The notes: generated by a model from the sequence alone, not told the origin. Positions 26,204 through 33,941 are shown, counted from the first letter of the stretch. The stretch is DNA of 34,755 bases from Desulfuromonadaceae bacterium (GCA_028712665.1 JAQTRC010000030.1:1-34755), one strand, 5' to 3'. Translations and numbers: made by a program.

Positions 26204-26283
26204 CCCTCCCCCCTCCCGACCTCCCCCCGCTGGGGGGAGGAACAAGCTCCCTCACCCAGCGGGGGAGGGTTGGGGAGGGGGAG
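26204..26283. repeat. C/G-rich inverted repeat
   Basis: The left arm (26206-26232) ends CTCCCCCCGCTG and the right arm (26257-26283) begins CAGCGGGGGAGGG. About 23 of 27 bases pair. A smaller hairpin, CTCCCCC-CGCTG-GGGGGAG, is nested at 26221-26239. It resembles short GC-rich intergenic repeats common in proteobacteria. It sits about 50-60 bp before the start of the regulator gene and may lie within its promoter or leader. Confidence 0.75.
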
Positions 26284-26330
26284 CGCTTGAAATGTCGGAG
26301 CAGTATTAAATTAACTGAAAATAGATCCAT

Positions 26331-27728
26331 ATGAGGAGAAACGAGTTGCTCGAAGGAAAGATCCTGATCTGTGACGACGAAGAGGGGATGCGGCGTTACC
26401 TGAAGAAGATGCTGCAGGCGTACGGCTTCACCGTTGAAACTTTCGGCGACGGCGCTTCACTTCTGCGCCGCCTGGAAGCCGAAGAAAACGGCGAACCGGA
26501 TCTGCTGCTGCAGGACATAAGAATGCCGGATATGGACGGGATAGAGGTGTTGAAAAAAGTTGCCAGGCTTCGTCCGTCACTGCCGGTTGTGATAATGACC
26601 GCCTACGGCACCATAGATTCGGCGGTTGAGGCGATCAAGCTCGGAGCTTACGACTATGTCACCAAACCCTTCCCCAAGGAAAAAATCCTCGGAGTGCTTG
26701 AGAAAGCTCTGGAAAGGGAGTTTCTGATCAATGAGAACCGGGGGCTCAAGGAGGAGCTGAACAGACAGGCGGCGCCGGGGGAAATCATATTTGCCAGTGA
26801 CACGTTCGGCGCGGTATTCGACCTCACCCTTCAGGTTGCCGAAAGTGAAGCCAACATCATTATCCGGGGTGAATCGGGGACCGGCAAGGAGCTGATAGCC
26901 AGAGCCATTCACTTCAACAGCCCTCGCAGGACCAGGCGTTATCTCTCCATCAACTGTGCGGCCCTCTCCGACACGCTGCTCGAAAGCCAGCTTTTCGGCC
27001 ATATCCGCGGCGCATTCACAGGCGCAGTCGCCACCCGGAAAGGGCTCCTGGAAGAGGCCGACGGCGGGACCCTCTTTCTGGACGAAATCGGCGATATCAG
27101 CCCCTCCCTGCAGGTCAAGCTGCTTCGGGTGATTCAGGAGGGGGAGTTCCTTCCGGTCGGCTCCACGAAACCAAAATCCGTCGATATCCGCTTCGTCGCG
27201 GCTACCAACAAGGACCTGGAGCGGGAGGTGGAAGAGAGACGCTTCCGTGAAGACCTCTATTACCGTTTGAACGTCATCACCATCACCCTCCCGCCGCTCA
27301 GAGAAAGAATGGAGGACATCGAACCGCTTGCCAGGCACCTGATAAGGAAATATTCGCTCCGCACCAAAAAGAAAGTCACAGATATCAGCGACGGCGCACT
27401 CCGGCTCCTTGCCGGATACAACTGGCCCGGAAACGTCAGAGAGCTGGAAAACGTGATCGAACGCGCAGTTATCCTTGCGAAGGGGAACGAAGTAACCGGG
27501 GATCTGCTGCCGATAAGAAAAGCAGCGGAAGCTCGCGCAACCGGGCCGAAAGAGGGGCCAACCTCCCTTGAAGGGGTGGAGCGTGAACACATATTGAGAA
27601 TATTGGAAAAGAGCGCGTACCACAAAACCCGCACCGCCGAACTCCTCGGCATTTCCCGAAAGACCCTCAACAGAAAGATCAGCGAATACGCTCTGAAACT
27701 GCCGGAATGGGTATCGGAAACCGACTGA
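26331..27728 (+). CDS. Sigma-54-dependent NtrC-family response regulator
   Basis: This protein has 465 residues from the ATG at 26331. A TTG at 26346 has a perfectly placed AGGAG (7-nt spacing) and gives [14 protein letters not shown], so it may be the true start. The receiver has D15-D16, phosphoacceptor D62 in [11 protein letters not shown] and K112 in VTKPF. The AAA+ domain (about 145-385) has Walker A GESGTGKE, the sigma-54 contact loop GAFTGA and Walker [11 protein letters not shown]. The C-terminal Fis-type HTH reads [20 protein letters not shown]. It should activate sigma-54 promoters when phosphorylated by the kinase encoded 12 nt downstream. The divergent fdn operon, with its -24/-12 match, is the obvious target (inference). 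Confidence 0.95.
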   Translation: MRRNELLEGKILICDDEEGMRRYLKKMLQAYGFTVETFGDGASLLRRLEAEENGEPDLLLQDIRMPDMDGIEVLKKVARLRPSLPVVIMTAYGTIDSAVEAIKLGAYDYVTKPFPKEKILGVLEKALEREFLINENRGLKEELNRQAAPGEIIFASDTFGAVFDLTLQVAESEANIIIRGESGTGKELIARAIHFNSPRRTRRYLSINCAALSDTLLESQLFGHIRGAFTGAVATRKGLLEEADGGTLFLDEIGDISPSLQVKLLRVIQEGEFLPVGSTKPKSVDIRFVAATNKDLEREVEERRFREDLYYRLNVITITLPPLRERMEDIEPLARHLIRKYSLRTKKKVTDISDGALRLLAGYNWPGNVRELENVIERAVILAKGNEVTGDLLPIRKAAEARATGPKEGPTSLEGVEREHILRILEKSAYHKTRTAELLGISRKTLNRKISEYALKLPEWVSETD

Positions 27729-27740
27729 TCGAGACCAAGT

Positions 27741-29735
27741 ATGCATCCAATCAGATTCTCCATACGGCTAAAGCTGACCATCGGAGCCCTGTTGCCCCTG
27801 TTTGTCGCCATCTTAGTCTGTTCACTGGCCGGCATCTATACCATCAATTCCTCCATAGTCCGCCAGGCGCAGGAAAAGGTCAGGACCGATCTCAACTCGG
27901 CGCGTGAGGTTTATCTGAGCGAAGTCGCCCATATCCGCGACGTGGTGACTCTTACGGCAAATGCCCCATCCACTGCCACGGCGTTTTCAAGCGGCAGACT
28001 GTCCGACTTATCATCGCTTCTCTCCTCTCTTCGAGCCGGCGAGCGTCTTGATATTCTTTCAGCCGTAGCTCCGAACGGACGTGTTCTCTTCCGGGCCAGA
28101 AATCCGGGGGTTTCCGGCGACAAAGGGAGCGGAGAGCGGCTAGTCGAGCGAGCTCTGGCAGGGCAGGTAGTAGCCGGAACAGCTCTCTTCTCTCACGAGG
28201 AGCTTCTCAGGGAGGGGGGGGACCTGGCCCGTCAGGCCACCATTGAGATAATCGAAACCCCGCGGGCAAGGCCAAGCGATAAACATGTCGGGCGCTCCGG
28301 CATGCTGCTGGTTTCCTCCGCGCCGGTAAAGGATTCGGCGGGACGAATAATCGGCGCCCTGTACGGGGGGATTCTGCTGAACGGCAACAACAACCTGGTG
28401 GACAAGATCAAAAGAATCGTCTACGAAGGGGTACAGTACCAGGGAGAGGACGCGGGGACCGCCACCATGTTCCTGGACGACCTCCGGATAAACACCAACG
28501 TCCATAACAGTGGCGGCGGCAGGGCCATCGGCACCAGGCTTTCTGAAGAGGTGTACAACCACGTCATAGTCAATAAAAAGAAATGGGTCGATCCGGCCTT
28601 TGTCGTAAGGGATTGGTATTTTTCCGCTTACGAACCGATTCTTGATCTGGACGGAAAGGTGATCGGCTCACTCTATGTCGGAATGCTTGGAAAACCCTAT
28701 GCAGCGCTCAAACAAAAGGTTACCCTGATCTTCGTCGGCGTGCTCTTCTTCGGCTCGCTGATCGGCTTTGCCGTTTCCGGTTTTATCGGCTCGCACCTCT
28801 CTCGACCTATCAGGGAGCTGCAGGATCTTGTAAGGCGCTTTTCCGCCGGTGAACGGGAGGTCCGGATTGAAGTCACGACCGGCGACGAGATAGGCAACCT
28901 GGCCGCCGAGTTCAATGAGATGACCAAAACGCTGATCCAGCGGGAGGAAGAGATCAAAAAGCTGAACCGTGATCTGGAGCGCAAAGTGCTCGAGCGAACG
29001 GCGGAACTCGAAGATAAGAACCAGCTCCTCGTCAAGGCCAAAGAAGATCTGGTGCGGGTGGAAAAGCTGGCTGCAGTGGGGGCGCTGGCAGCCGGCGTGG
29101 CCCACGAGATCAACAATCCCATGGCGATCATTCGAGGCAACGCCGAGCTTTTACAGATGGCGATCCCGGCGGATAGTCCCAGCCGGGAAGAGGCGGATAC
29201 CATTGCCCGGCAGGTGGGAAGGGTGGAGCGTATCGTAGCCAGTCTCCTCCAGTTCGCCCGCCGGGAGAGAAAATATCTTGCCAAAACCGACCTGAACCCT
29301 CTGCTTGAAGAGATCCTCGCCCAGGTGGGGCACCAGGTGCCGCTTGCAGGAATCTACGTCCGTAAAGAGTTTACGAACGACCTCCCGCAGGTGAGCGGAG
29401 ATGCGGATCAGTTACGGCAGGTGTTCACCAACCTGATCCTGAACGGTGTGCAGGCGATGCCGGACGGAGGTGTCCTGACTGTAGCGACGGAGGAAGATGT
29501 CCCGTCTGAAGCTTGCGTGGTGATAATAAGCGATACAGGCGGAGGTATCGAGCCGGAAAACCTTGAACAGATATTCAACCCGTTTTTCACCACCAAGTCG
29601 AACGGCACCGGACTTGGTCTTTCCGTCTCCTACGGCATCGTAAAAGACCACGGCGGCAAGATCGAGGTGACAAGCGAATTAGGCAGCGGAAGCATCTTCC
29701 GGGTCCGCCTCCCGATGGCCCAGCCGACCGGATAA
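27741..29735 (+). CDS. Cache-HAMP sensor histidine kinase (NtrB-like partner)
   Basis: The 664 residues comprise TM1 (about 13-35), a large periplasmic sensor (about 36-325), TM2 (about 328-350), HAMP (about 350-405), a coiled coil, HisKA with H455 in GVAHEINNPMAI, and HATPase with N-box FTNLILNGVQAM, DTGGGI and GTGLGLSVSYGIV. The HEINNP H-box is that of NtrB/ZraS-like partners of NtrC regulators, unlike the HELRTP kinases elsewhere in the window. The distal sensor part (GTATMFLDDLRINTNV, GRAIGTRLSEEVY, YFSAYEPILDLDGKVIGSLY) is the same Cache type as in the two MCPs. It forms an operon with the regulator upstream. A ligand linked to formate metabolism is plausible but unproven. Confidence 0.94.
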   Translation: MHPIRFSIRLKLTIGALLPLFVAILVCSLAGIYTINSSIVRQAQEKVRTDLNSAREVYLSEVAHIRDVVTLTANAPSTATAFSSGRLSDLSSLLSSLRAGERLDILSAVAPNGRVLFRARNPGVSGDKGSGERLVERALAGQVVAGTALFSHEELLREGGDLARQATIEIIETPRARPSDKHVGRSGMLLVSSAPVKDSAGRIIGALYGGILLNGNNNLVDKIKRIVYEGVQYQGEDAGTATMFLDDLRINTNVHNSGGGRAIGTRLSEEVYNHVIVNKKKWVDPAFVVRDWYFSAYEPILDLDGKVIGSLYVGMLGKPYAALKQKVTLIFVGVLFFGSLIGFAVSGFIGSHLSRPIRELQDLVRRFSAGEREVRIEVTTGDEIGNLAAEFNEMTKTLIQREEEIKKLNRDLERKVLERTAELEDKNQLLVKAKEDLVRVEKLAAVGALAAGVAHEINNPMAIIRGNAELLQMAIPADSPSREEADTIARQVGRVERIVASLLQFARRERKYLAKTDLNPLLEEILAQVGHQVPLAGIYVRKEFTNDLPQVSGDADQLRQVFTNLILNGVQAMPDGGVLTVATEEDVPSEACVVIISDTGGGIEPENLEQIFNPFFTTKSNGTGLGLSVSYGIVKDHGGKIEVTSELGSGSIFRVRLPMAQPTG

Positions 29736-29762
29736 TCTGAACTTTAAATCCCGTTTTGATAT

Positions 29763-30125
29763 GTGAGCCGTGAAATGAATCAAAAATTTAACAACCTTTT
29801 TGACGGCATCCCCGCAACCCTGCCGGAAGAAATCTTTCAAACCCTGGCGGAAAGGGGGAACATCCGTATCGAGCGTATCGTCTCTGAAGGGCATACGACT
29901 CCGGAGGGGGAATGGTACGATCAGTCCTGGGATGAGTGGGTGATCCTCTTGACGGGGAGCGCAGGGCTCCTTTTTGATGGCGAGCCCCTCCCCAGAACCA
30001 TGAATGGCGGCGATTACGTCATGATCCCGTCCGGCTGCCGCCACCGGGTGGAGTGGACCGACCCTGATTTAAAGACGGTCTGGCTGGCGGTGCATTTTGG
30101 AGAAAGCAAGCCGGGTGCCGCATGA
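29763..30125 (+). CDS. Small cupin-domain protein
   Basis: The protein has 120 residues from a GTG at 29763. An ATG at 29775 is equally possible and neither has a clear Shine-Dalgarno. A single cupin barrel is visible: motif 1 around EWYDQSWDEWVILLTGSAGL (about 50-69) and motif 2 around GGDYVMIPSGCRHRVEW (about 83-99). Motif 1 has Asp/Glu rather than the usual HxH, so metal binding may differ. The substrate is unknown. The stop overlaps the transporter start (ATGA), suggesting linked expression. Confidence 0.85.
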   Translation: MSREMNQKFNNLFDGIPATLPEEIFQTLAERGNIRIERIVSEGHTTPEGEWYDQSWDEWVILLTGSAGLLFDGEPLPRTMNGGDYVMIPSGCRHRVEWTDPDLKTVWLAVHFGESKPGAA

Positions 30126-31030
30126 ATATGCAGACAGCCCCGCCCCCTGCCATGGGCAGAGTCTATTTCGTTCTGGTCCTGACCACGTTTTTCTGGGGGG
30201 GGAGTTTTCTCTTCACCAAGATCGGCGTCGGCACAATACCTCCGCAACTCTTCGTTCTGGCCAGGTTCTCCCTTGCAACTCTGATCATGCTGATCGCCTT
30301 TGCCCCGAGATTGAAAAAGCTGGACCGGAGTACCATGAAGCGCGGCATTATCGTCGGGATCGCTCTGGGGTTGACCAACTTAAGTTTCGTCTTCGGCATT
30401 CAAGGGACCAGCATTTCGCGGGCCGGTGTCCTGAACAACCTGTTCGTCCTCTTTATACCTCTGATCACAAAAGTTGTATGGCGCGACAGGATCGGGCGTG
30501 TCAACATGGCCGGAATATTCCTTGCGGTGATCGGAATCTGGCTGCTAGCCACCGGCGGCGGGCAGGGTTTCAACCGCGGCGATCTGGTATCGACCATCTG
30601 CGCTTTCCTGATCGCCGGCCATATCATCGCCGTCTCAAAGGTTATCAAAGAGGACGATGTCTATCTCGTATCGATGGTGCAGTTTGCAACCGTTGCGGCA
30701 ATGGCCGGCGCCGTCTCGCTGCTGATCCCGATCCCCCGCTTCAGCGTCACACCGGCCGCTGTTACGGCAGTCGTCTACTGCGCCATATTCCCCACGGTAT
30801 TCTGCTTCACACTGCAGAACATCTATCAACGCTACGTCACCCCCACCCGGGCCGGCCTTGTCTACACACTGGACCCGGTCTGGAGCCTGATGGCAGGATT
30901 TTTCATACTTGGAGAGCGGCTTAATCCGACCGAATGGCTCGGATGCGGCATCATCTTTCTGGCGGCTCTCCTGCCGCTGCTATACCGGCTCAGCGCCGAA
31001 ATAACATTCGGCCAGCGGAGAAGCAACTGA
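30122..31030 (+). CDS. EamA/DMT-family transporter
   Basis: The 302 residues form about ten hydrophobic helices in two repeats, as in the EamA (RhaT/YdcZ-type) family. The first half contains FFWGGSFLFTKIGVGTIPPQ and the second PTVFCFTLQNIYQRYVTPTR and GLVYTLDPVWSLMAGFFILGE, the last being the typical family ending. Members export or import small metabolites; the substrate cannot be told from sequence. It overlaps the cupin gene by 4 nt and the DUF2786 gene by 1 nt, so the three are probably one transcript. Confidence 0.92.
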   Translation: MNMQTAPPPAMGRVYFVLVLTTFFWGGSFLFTKIGVGTIPPQLFVLARFSLATLIMLIAFAPRLKKLDRSTMKRGIIVGIALGLTNLSFVFGIQGTSISRAGVLNNLFVLFIPLITKVVWRDRIGRVNMAGIFLAVIGIWLLATGGGQGFNRGDLVSTICAFLIAGHIIAVSKVIKEDDVYLVSMVQFATVAAMAGAVSLLIPIPRFSVTPAAVTAVVYCAIFPTVFCFTLQNIYQRYVTPTRAGLVYTLDPVWSLMAGFFILGERLNPTEWLGCGIIFLAALLPLLYRLSAEITFGQRRSN

Positions 31031-31728
31031 TGGACCATAACCCGATCATCGAAAAGATCAGGAAACTGCTGGCCCTCTCAAATTCGTGCAACGAACATGA
31101 AGCCGCCCTCGCCGCCTCCCATGTCCAGCGGCTCCTCTCCGAACACAATCTGGCAATGGCGGACATAGAAACCGCCCAAAAACCGGAAAAAGCCGACAGG
31201 GTGGAGACAACCGTGGCCAGGAGCATGCCCAAATGGGTACGGCATCTGAGCGCCGGCGTCAGCAGCGCCTTCGACTGCCAGGCGATCCATCATCCGGCAA
31301 CCGGCACAATGACCTTCATCGGTGTCGGAGCGGATGTACAGATAGCCGTCTACACTTTCACCTATCTTGACAAAACGATAAGGCGTCTCTGCGTTGCCTA
31401 TATGAAGCAGCAGACAGCTGTCGCAACCGCAGGCCGCCACCGCGAACTGGTCCGGCACTCCTACTATCTGGGGGCGGTTTCAACCATTAACCAGCGGCTC
31501 ACAACGCAGAAGAAAGAAACGCCGGTCACGCCGGGAGCGCTGGTTCCAATCAAAGAGGGGCTGATCAGGCAGGCGATGAACGAGATCGGAAAATTGCGGA
31601 CGGTCCACAGCCGCAAGAGTTATATCAACAGCGGCGCATATCTGCAGGGACAGGCGGACGGCAGGCGTGTCGGGATTCATCACGGAATAGAGAGCGGGGG
31701 AAAGGGACAAAAGACGATTGGAAGATAA
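31030..31728 (+). CDS. DUF2786 family protein
   Basis: The protein has 232 residues from the ATG at 31030, which overlaps the transporter stop (TGATG) and has GGAG upstream. The N-terminal 45 residues (IIEKIRKLLALSNSCNEHEA, then AALAASHVQRLLSEHNLAM) are the DUF2786 signature. The rest (about 60-225) resembles the domain that usually follows it in this family, with a basic C-terminus. The function is unknown. Relatives are often found near phage or accessory genes, although here the gene is coupled to a transporter. An upstream in-frame start inside the transporter gene is rejected. Confidence 0.85.
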   Translation: MDHNPIIEKIRKLLALSNSCNEHEAALAASHVQRLLSEHNLAMADIETAQKPEKADRVETTVARSMPKWVRHLSAGVSSAFDCQAIHHPATGTMTFIGVGADVQIAVYTFTYLDKTIRRLCVAYMKQQTAVATAGRHRELVRHSYYLGAVSTINQRLTTQKKETPVTPGALVPIKEGLIRQAMNEIGKLRTVHSRKSYINSGAYLQGQADGRRVGIHHGIESGGKGQKTIGR

Positions 31729-31754
31729 CATCGCACAAAAGAGTGCTTACCCCC

Positions 31755-31783
31755 TTGAGTTTTCCGGATAAATGAGGTAAGTT
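31755..31783 (+). promoter_or_regulatory. Candidate promoter of tRNA-Ser
   Basis: TTGAGT (31755-31760), a 17-bp spacer and TAAGTT (31778-31783) are followed by a GC-rich discriminator. Transcription would start about 9 nt before the mature tRNA 5' end at 31799. Confidence 0.45.
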
Positions 31784-31798
31784 CCGTCACCGCTTTAA

Positions 31799-31886
31799 GG
31801 AGAGGTGTCCGAGTGGTCGATGGTGCCTGACTCGAAATCAGGTGTACGGAAACGTACCTAGGGTTCGAATCCCTACCTCTCCGCCA
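31799..31886 (+). tRNA. tRNA-Ser (anticodon CGA)
   Basis: The acceptor stem GGAGAGG/CCTCTCC encloses an 88-nt sequence with the anticodon loop CTCGAAA (stem CCTGA/TCAGG). This gives anticodon CGA, which reads UCG. A long variable arm (GTACGGAAACGTAC) marks a class II tRNA. The T-arm contains GGTTCGAATCC, and the terminal CCA is encoded. Genes of this type are frequent integration targets; the region downstream is rich in toxin-antitoxin modules. Confidence 0.97.
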
Positions 31887-31895
31887 CTGATAATT

Positions 31896-31931
31896 AAAGG
31901 GTTACAGCCGAAATGCTGTAGCTCTTTTTTT
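31896..31931 (+). terminator. Rho-independent terminator after tRNA-Ser
   Basis: The stem AAAGGGTTACAG (31896-31907) pairs with CTGTAGCTCTTT (31915-31926), including two G-U pairs, around the loop CCGAAAT (31908-31914). A run of seven T's begins inside the 3' arm and follows the stem. It begins 10 nt after the tRNA 3' end. Confidence 0.85.
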
Positions 31932-32035
31932 GTTTCAAGGTTAAATGTGTGGCTGTGAACATAATAAGGATAATACGGCAGATGTCCCCAGTTTTTCCGA
32001 GGAGAGTTGTTTTGAGTTACGTAGAGATTTATCTG

Positions 32036-32061
32036 GATAATTATCGCTATTTTGCTATAGT
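32036..32061 (+). promoter_or_regulatory. higBA-1 promoter and possible operator
   Basis: An extended -10 element TG-C-TATAGT (32053-32061) ends 6 nt before the toxin ATG at 32068, so the predicted transcript starts at or near the A of ATG. A perfect 10-bp palindrome GATAATTATC (32036-32045) sits just upstream of the -10 and is a natural site for autoregulation by the HTH antitoxin (inference). No good -35 is visible, as is common with extended -10 promoters. Confidence 0.5.
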
Positions 32062-32067
32062 GTGTAT

Positions 32068-32403
32068 ATGAACGCCACGTGGAGAGTTGAATTTCTCAAC
32101 GATGCAGTTGAAAATGAGTTCCTTGGCATTCCCAGGGATCTCCAGGCCCGACTGGTACGGATTTCCGATCTGATCGAGTCCTACGGTCTTGACAATTTGG
32201 GTATGCCTTATGTCCGTCATGTACAGGACAAGCTCTGGGAGATTAGAGGCAAAGGTAAATCAGGAATCGCCAGGGCGCTGTATGTAGCAGTGGTTGGCAG
32301 AAGGGTTATTATCCTGAGGGTGTTCGTTAAGAAAACAGAGAAGACGCCGCCGGGAGAAATTTTCTTGGCGTTGTCTCGTATGGAGGAGATCGATCATGGG
32401 TAG
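32068..32403 (+). CDS. higB: HigB-like (Gp49 family) toxin
   Basis: The protein has 111 residues from the ATG at 32068. A GTG two codons earlier is in frame but would lie upstream of the predicted transcription start. The sequence has the phage Gp49/HigB-like signature: LWEIRGKGKSGIARALYVAV and the C-terminal VFVKKTEKTPPGEIFLALSR. Members are RelE-superfamily ribosome-dependent mRNA interferases (family knowledge). The Lys/Arg-rich surface expected for RNA binding is present. It overlaps the antitoxin gene by 8 nt. The toxin-first order is typical of higBA. Confidence 0.92.
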   Translation: MNATWRVEFLNDAVENEFLGIPRDLQARLVRISDLIESYGLDNLGMPYVRHVQDKLWEIRGKGKSGIARALYVAVVGRRVIILRVFVKKTEKTPPGEIFLALSRMEEIDHG

Positions 32404-32671
32404 AAAAATGTCTGATGTAAAAGTGGGTCTGATGAAGGATGAAGAATTTCGTGCTGCGTTTGTAGGACTGGAAGACGAGTTTGCATTGGCTGCTCAGCTT
32501 ATCGAGGCCAGGAAAAAGGCGCATCTCACACAGGATGAAGTTGCCAAAAGGATGGGAACTACCCAATCTGTTGTTGCCAGACTTGAATCTGGTCATCCGT
32601 TACCAAGTCTGCGGTCACTGAAGAGATATGCACAGGCTGTTAGCGGCAGGGTGGAAATAAGGGTTGTGTAG
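32396..32671 (+). CDS. higA: HigA-like XRE-family antitoxin
   Basis: This 91-residue protein has a Cro/C1-type helix-turn-helix in the C-terminal half (KAHLTQDEVAKRMGTTQSVV and ARLESGHPLPSLRSLKRYA, about 41-80). The N-terminal half is likely to bind the toxin. It should neutralise the HigB-like toxin and repress the operon. GGAG lies 7 nt before the ATG, giving it its own ribosome site even though it overlaps the toxin gene. Confidence 0.93.
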   Translation: MGRKMSDVKVGLMKDEEFRAAFVGLEDEFALAAQLIEARKKAHLTQDEVAKRMGTTQSVVARLESGHPLPSLRSLKRYAQAVSGRVEIRVV

Positions 32672-32774
32672 AGTATTGAGCAGGAAATAGTTGACATGAG
32701 TTAAATATACTGTCCCTAGAATTACGCCATACGATCAAGGGAAGCGAAGTGTTTGCTGGAGGTAGCAAGGTTGG

Positions 32775-33188
32775 TTATATATTTTTCTGAGCTGTAGACT
32801 TGATCTTTTTCTTTATCAACAACCATTCCTTGCCGGTTTGACTCTTTTTGATCCGCACAAGAGCGAATTCACCTTTTAGCCTGTTTCCAGACAGACGGAA
32901 AGCGATGTTTCCGTTCTTCAGTCCCGTATCCATCTCCAGCAGCGGTTCATAACTCCCCTCGTCCCAGATGAGAACCTTGCCTGCCCCGTACTGTCCATCA
33001 GGAATAGTGCCTTCAAAACTTCCATATTCCAGCGCATGGTCCTCAACCTGTATGGCAAGCCGTTTGTCGGCGGGGTTCATGGATGGCCCCTTTGGGATGG
33101 CCCAAGATTTCAGGACGCCGCCGACTTCAAGGCGGAAGTCATAATGAAGATGGGTGGCGTGATGTTCCTGGACGACGAAGCGGGGCAT
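32775..33188 (-). CDS. Stand-alone LigD-type 3'-phosphoesterase
   Basis: The 137 residues correspond to the phosphoesterase (PE) domain of LigD without the ligase or polymerase domains. The metal and catalytic residues known from Pseudomonas LigD (H42, H48, D50, H84) line up with H9, H15, D17 and H51 here with identical spacing (HHATHLHYDFRLE, VEDHALEYGSFEG). IPDGQYGAGKVLIWDEG completes the signature. PE domains trim 3'-phosphates and ribonucleotides from DNA ends during repair. AGGTGAT precedes the ATG. No Ku or ligase gene is visible in the window. It sits alone, opposite to higBA-1, among toxin-antitoxin modules. Confidence 0.93.
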   Translation of the reverse strand: MPRFVVQEHHATHLHYDFRLEVGGVLKSWAIPKGPSMNPADKRLAIQVEDHALEYGSFEGTIPDGQYGAGKVLIWDEGSYEPLLEMDTGLKNGNIAFRLSGNRLKGEFALVRIKKSQTGKEWLLIKKKIKSTAQKNI

Positions 33189-33277
33189 GTATCACCTCAT
33201 GTGGCTCGCCTGTTTACCGGTGTTGTGGCGTTATGATCAAGGTAAATCGGCTCTTGCATGTTGGTTAAGCGAACCTG

Positions 33278-33676
33278 CTAAACCCAGTTTAATAACGTCA
33301 GCCCTTTGATTCGATCAAACTCTCTCAGGTTGTTAGTTACAAGTGTCGCGTCACAGCTCTTGGCGTGGGCCGCTATCAACATATCCATGGCGCCGACAAG
33401 AGTCCCAGCCTTTTCCAGAGATGCCCTGATCGCTCCGTAATGATCTGCTGCGTTTTCATCCCAAGGAATGACGACCAATCTCGATACGAAGTTGTCAATT
33501 TCTCGACGTATGACAATGCCTTTAGAATGGCGAGCTGCGCCGTAATATAGTTCAGCAAGTACAATTGCTGAAATACATATATTGCCGGCCCCAACCTCTT
33601 TGAATTTCTGCTTTACTGCAGCAGGGTGATTTTTGAGGATGTAACTGCAAATATTGGTATCGAGCATATAGCGCAT
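33278..33676 (-). CDS. vapC: VapC-type PIN-domain toxin ribonuclease
   Basis: The 132 residues form a PIN domain: D6 in MLDTNICSYIL, E42 in VLAELYYGA, D98 in VGAMDMLIAAHA and the TLVTNNLREFDRIKGL ending. The acidic triad for Mg2+ binding is complete. The fourth position is Asn, which is frequent in this VapC subgroup. It is expected to cut a specific tRNA or rRNA. The start codon overlaps the vapB stop by one base (TGATG), so its synthesis is coupled to the antitoxin. Confidence 0.95.
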   Translation of the reverse strand: MRYMLDTNICSYILKNHPAAVKQKFKEVGAGNICISAIVLAELYYGAARHSKGIVIRREIDNFVSRLVVIPWDENAADHYGAIRASLEKAGTLVGAMDMLIAAHAKSCDATLVTNNLREFDRIKGLTLLNWV

Positions 33677-33906
33677 CAGAATAACTCCCGTGTTTCTGGT
33701 GGGGCATCATTTCTGTCAGAAAGAAAATCCGTTGGCACCTTTGAAGGCTGCGCGAAAAAATCATCCCAATTCTCTGGTTTAGGCCTGAGAATAATTGAAT
33801 CACCTTGCCGTTCAATAAAAACTTCATGGGTAGAAAACCGGAATTCAGCTGGCAAACGCACCGCCTGACTACGACCGTTCTGAAATATTTTAGCAGTCTT
33901 ATTCAT
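33676..33906 (-). CDS. vapB: VapB-type AbrB-fold antitoxin
   Basis: This 76-residue protein begins with the swapped-hairpin AbrB/SpoVT DNA-binding motif (AKIFQNGRSQAVRLPAEFRF). Its acidic, proline-rich C-terminus (about 45-76, with WDDFF and DFLSDRNDAPPETRELF) would wrap the VapC active site. AGGAGG lies 6 nt before the ATG, one of the strongest ribosome sites in the window, consistent with antitoxin excess. A palindromic operator lies immediately upstream. Confidence 0.95.
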   Translation of the reverse strand: MNKTAKIFQNGRSQAVRLPAEFRFSTHEVFIERQGDSIILRPKPENWDDFFAQPSKVPTDFLSDRNDAPPETRELF

Positions 33907-33921
33907 CGAGAACCTCCTTCA

Positions 33922-33941
33922 AGTATATATCAATGATATAT
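33922..33941 (-). promoter_or_regulatory. vapBC operator and -10 region
   Basis: A perfect inverted repeat, ATATATCA-A-TGATATAT (33925-33941), overlaps a minus-strand TATACT (33927-33922) that would serve as the -10. The start would lie near 33915, just before the vapB Shine-Dalgarno. No good -35 was found. VapBC complexes commonly bind such palindromes to repress themselves. Confidence 0.55.

Larger units (their letters stand above)
25884..26330. other. Divergent regulatory region between fdn operon and NtrC-type regulator
   Basis: This is a 447-bp AT-rich stretch without a credible gene. The only sizeable open frame, 62 codons near 25906, has no ribosome site and no recognisable product. 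It contains a near-duplicate pair of sites (25953-25973 and 26027-26047) and a C/G-rich inverted repeat (26204-26283) close to the regulator start. Confidence 0.55.

Noticed and set aside
26577..27746. Long minus-strand open frame opposite the NtrC-type regulator
   Set aside because: It is antisense to strongly conserved AAA+ motifs. Its length reflects the codon bias of the real gene, and it shows no recognisable domain.
31799..31886. Attachment-site duplication of the tRNA-Ser 3' end
   Set aside because: No second copy of the T-arm and acceptor sequence is present between 31887 and 34755, so no island boundaries can be drawn from this window.
32690..32712. TTGACA followed by TATACT as a promoter
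   Set aside because: The spacing between the two hexamers is only about 9 bp, too short for a sigma-70 promoter, and the genes downstream run the other way.
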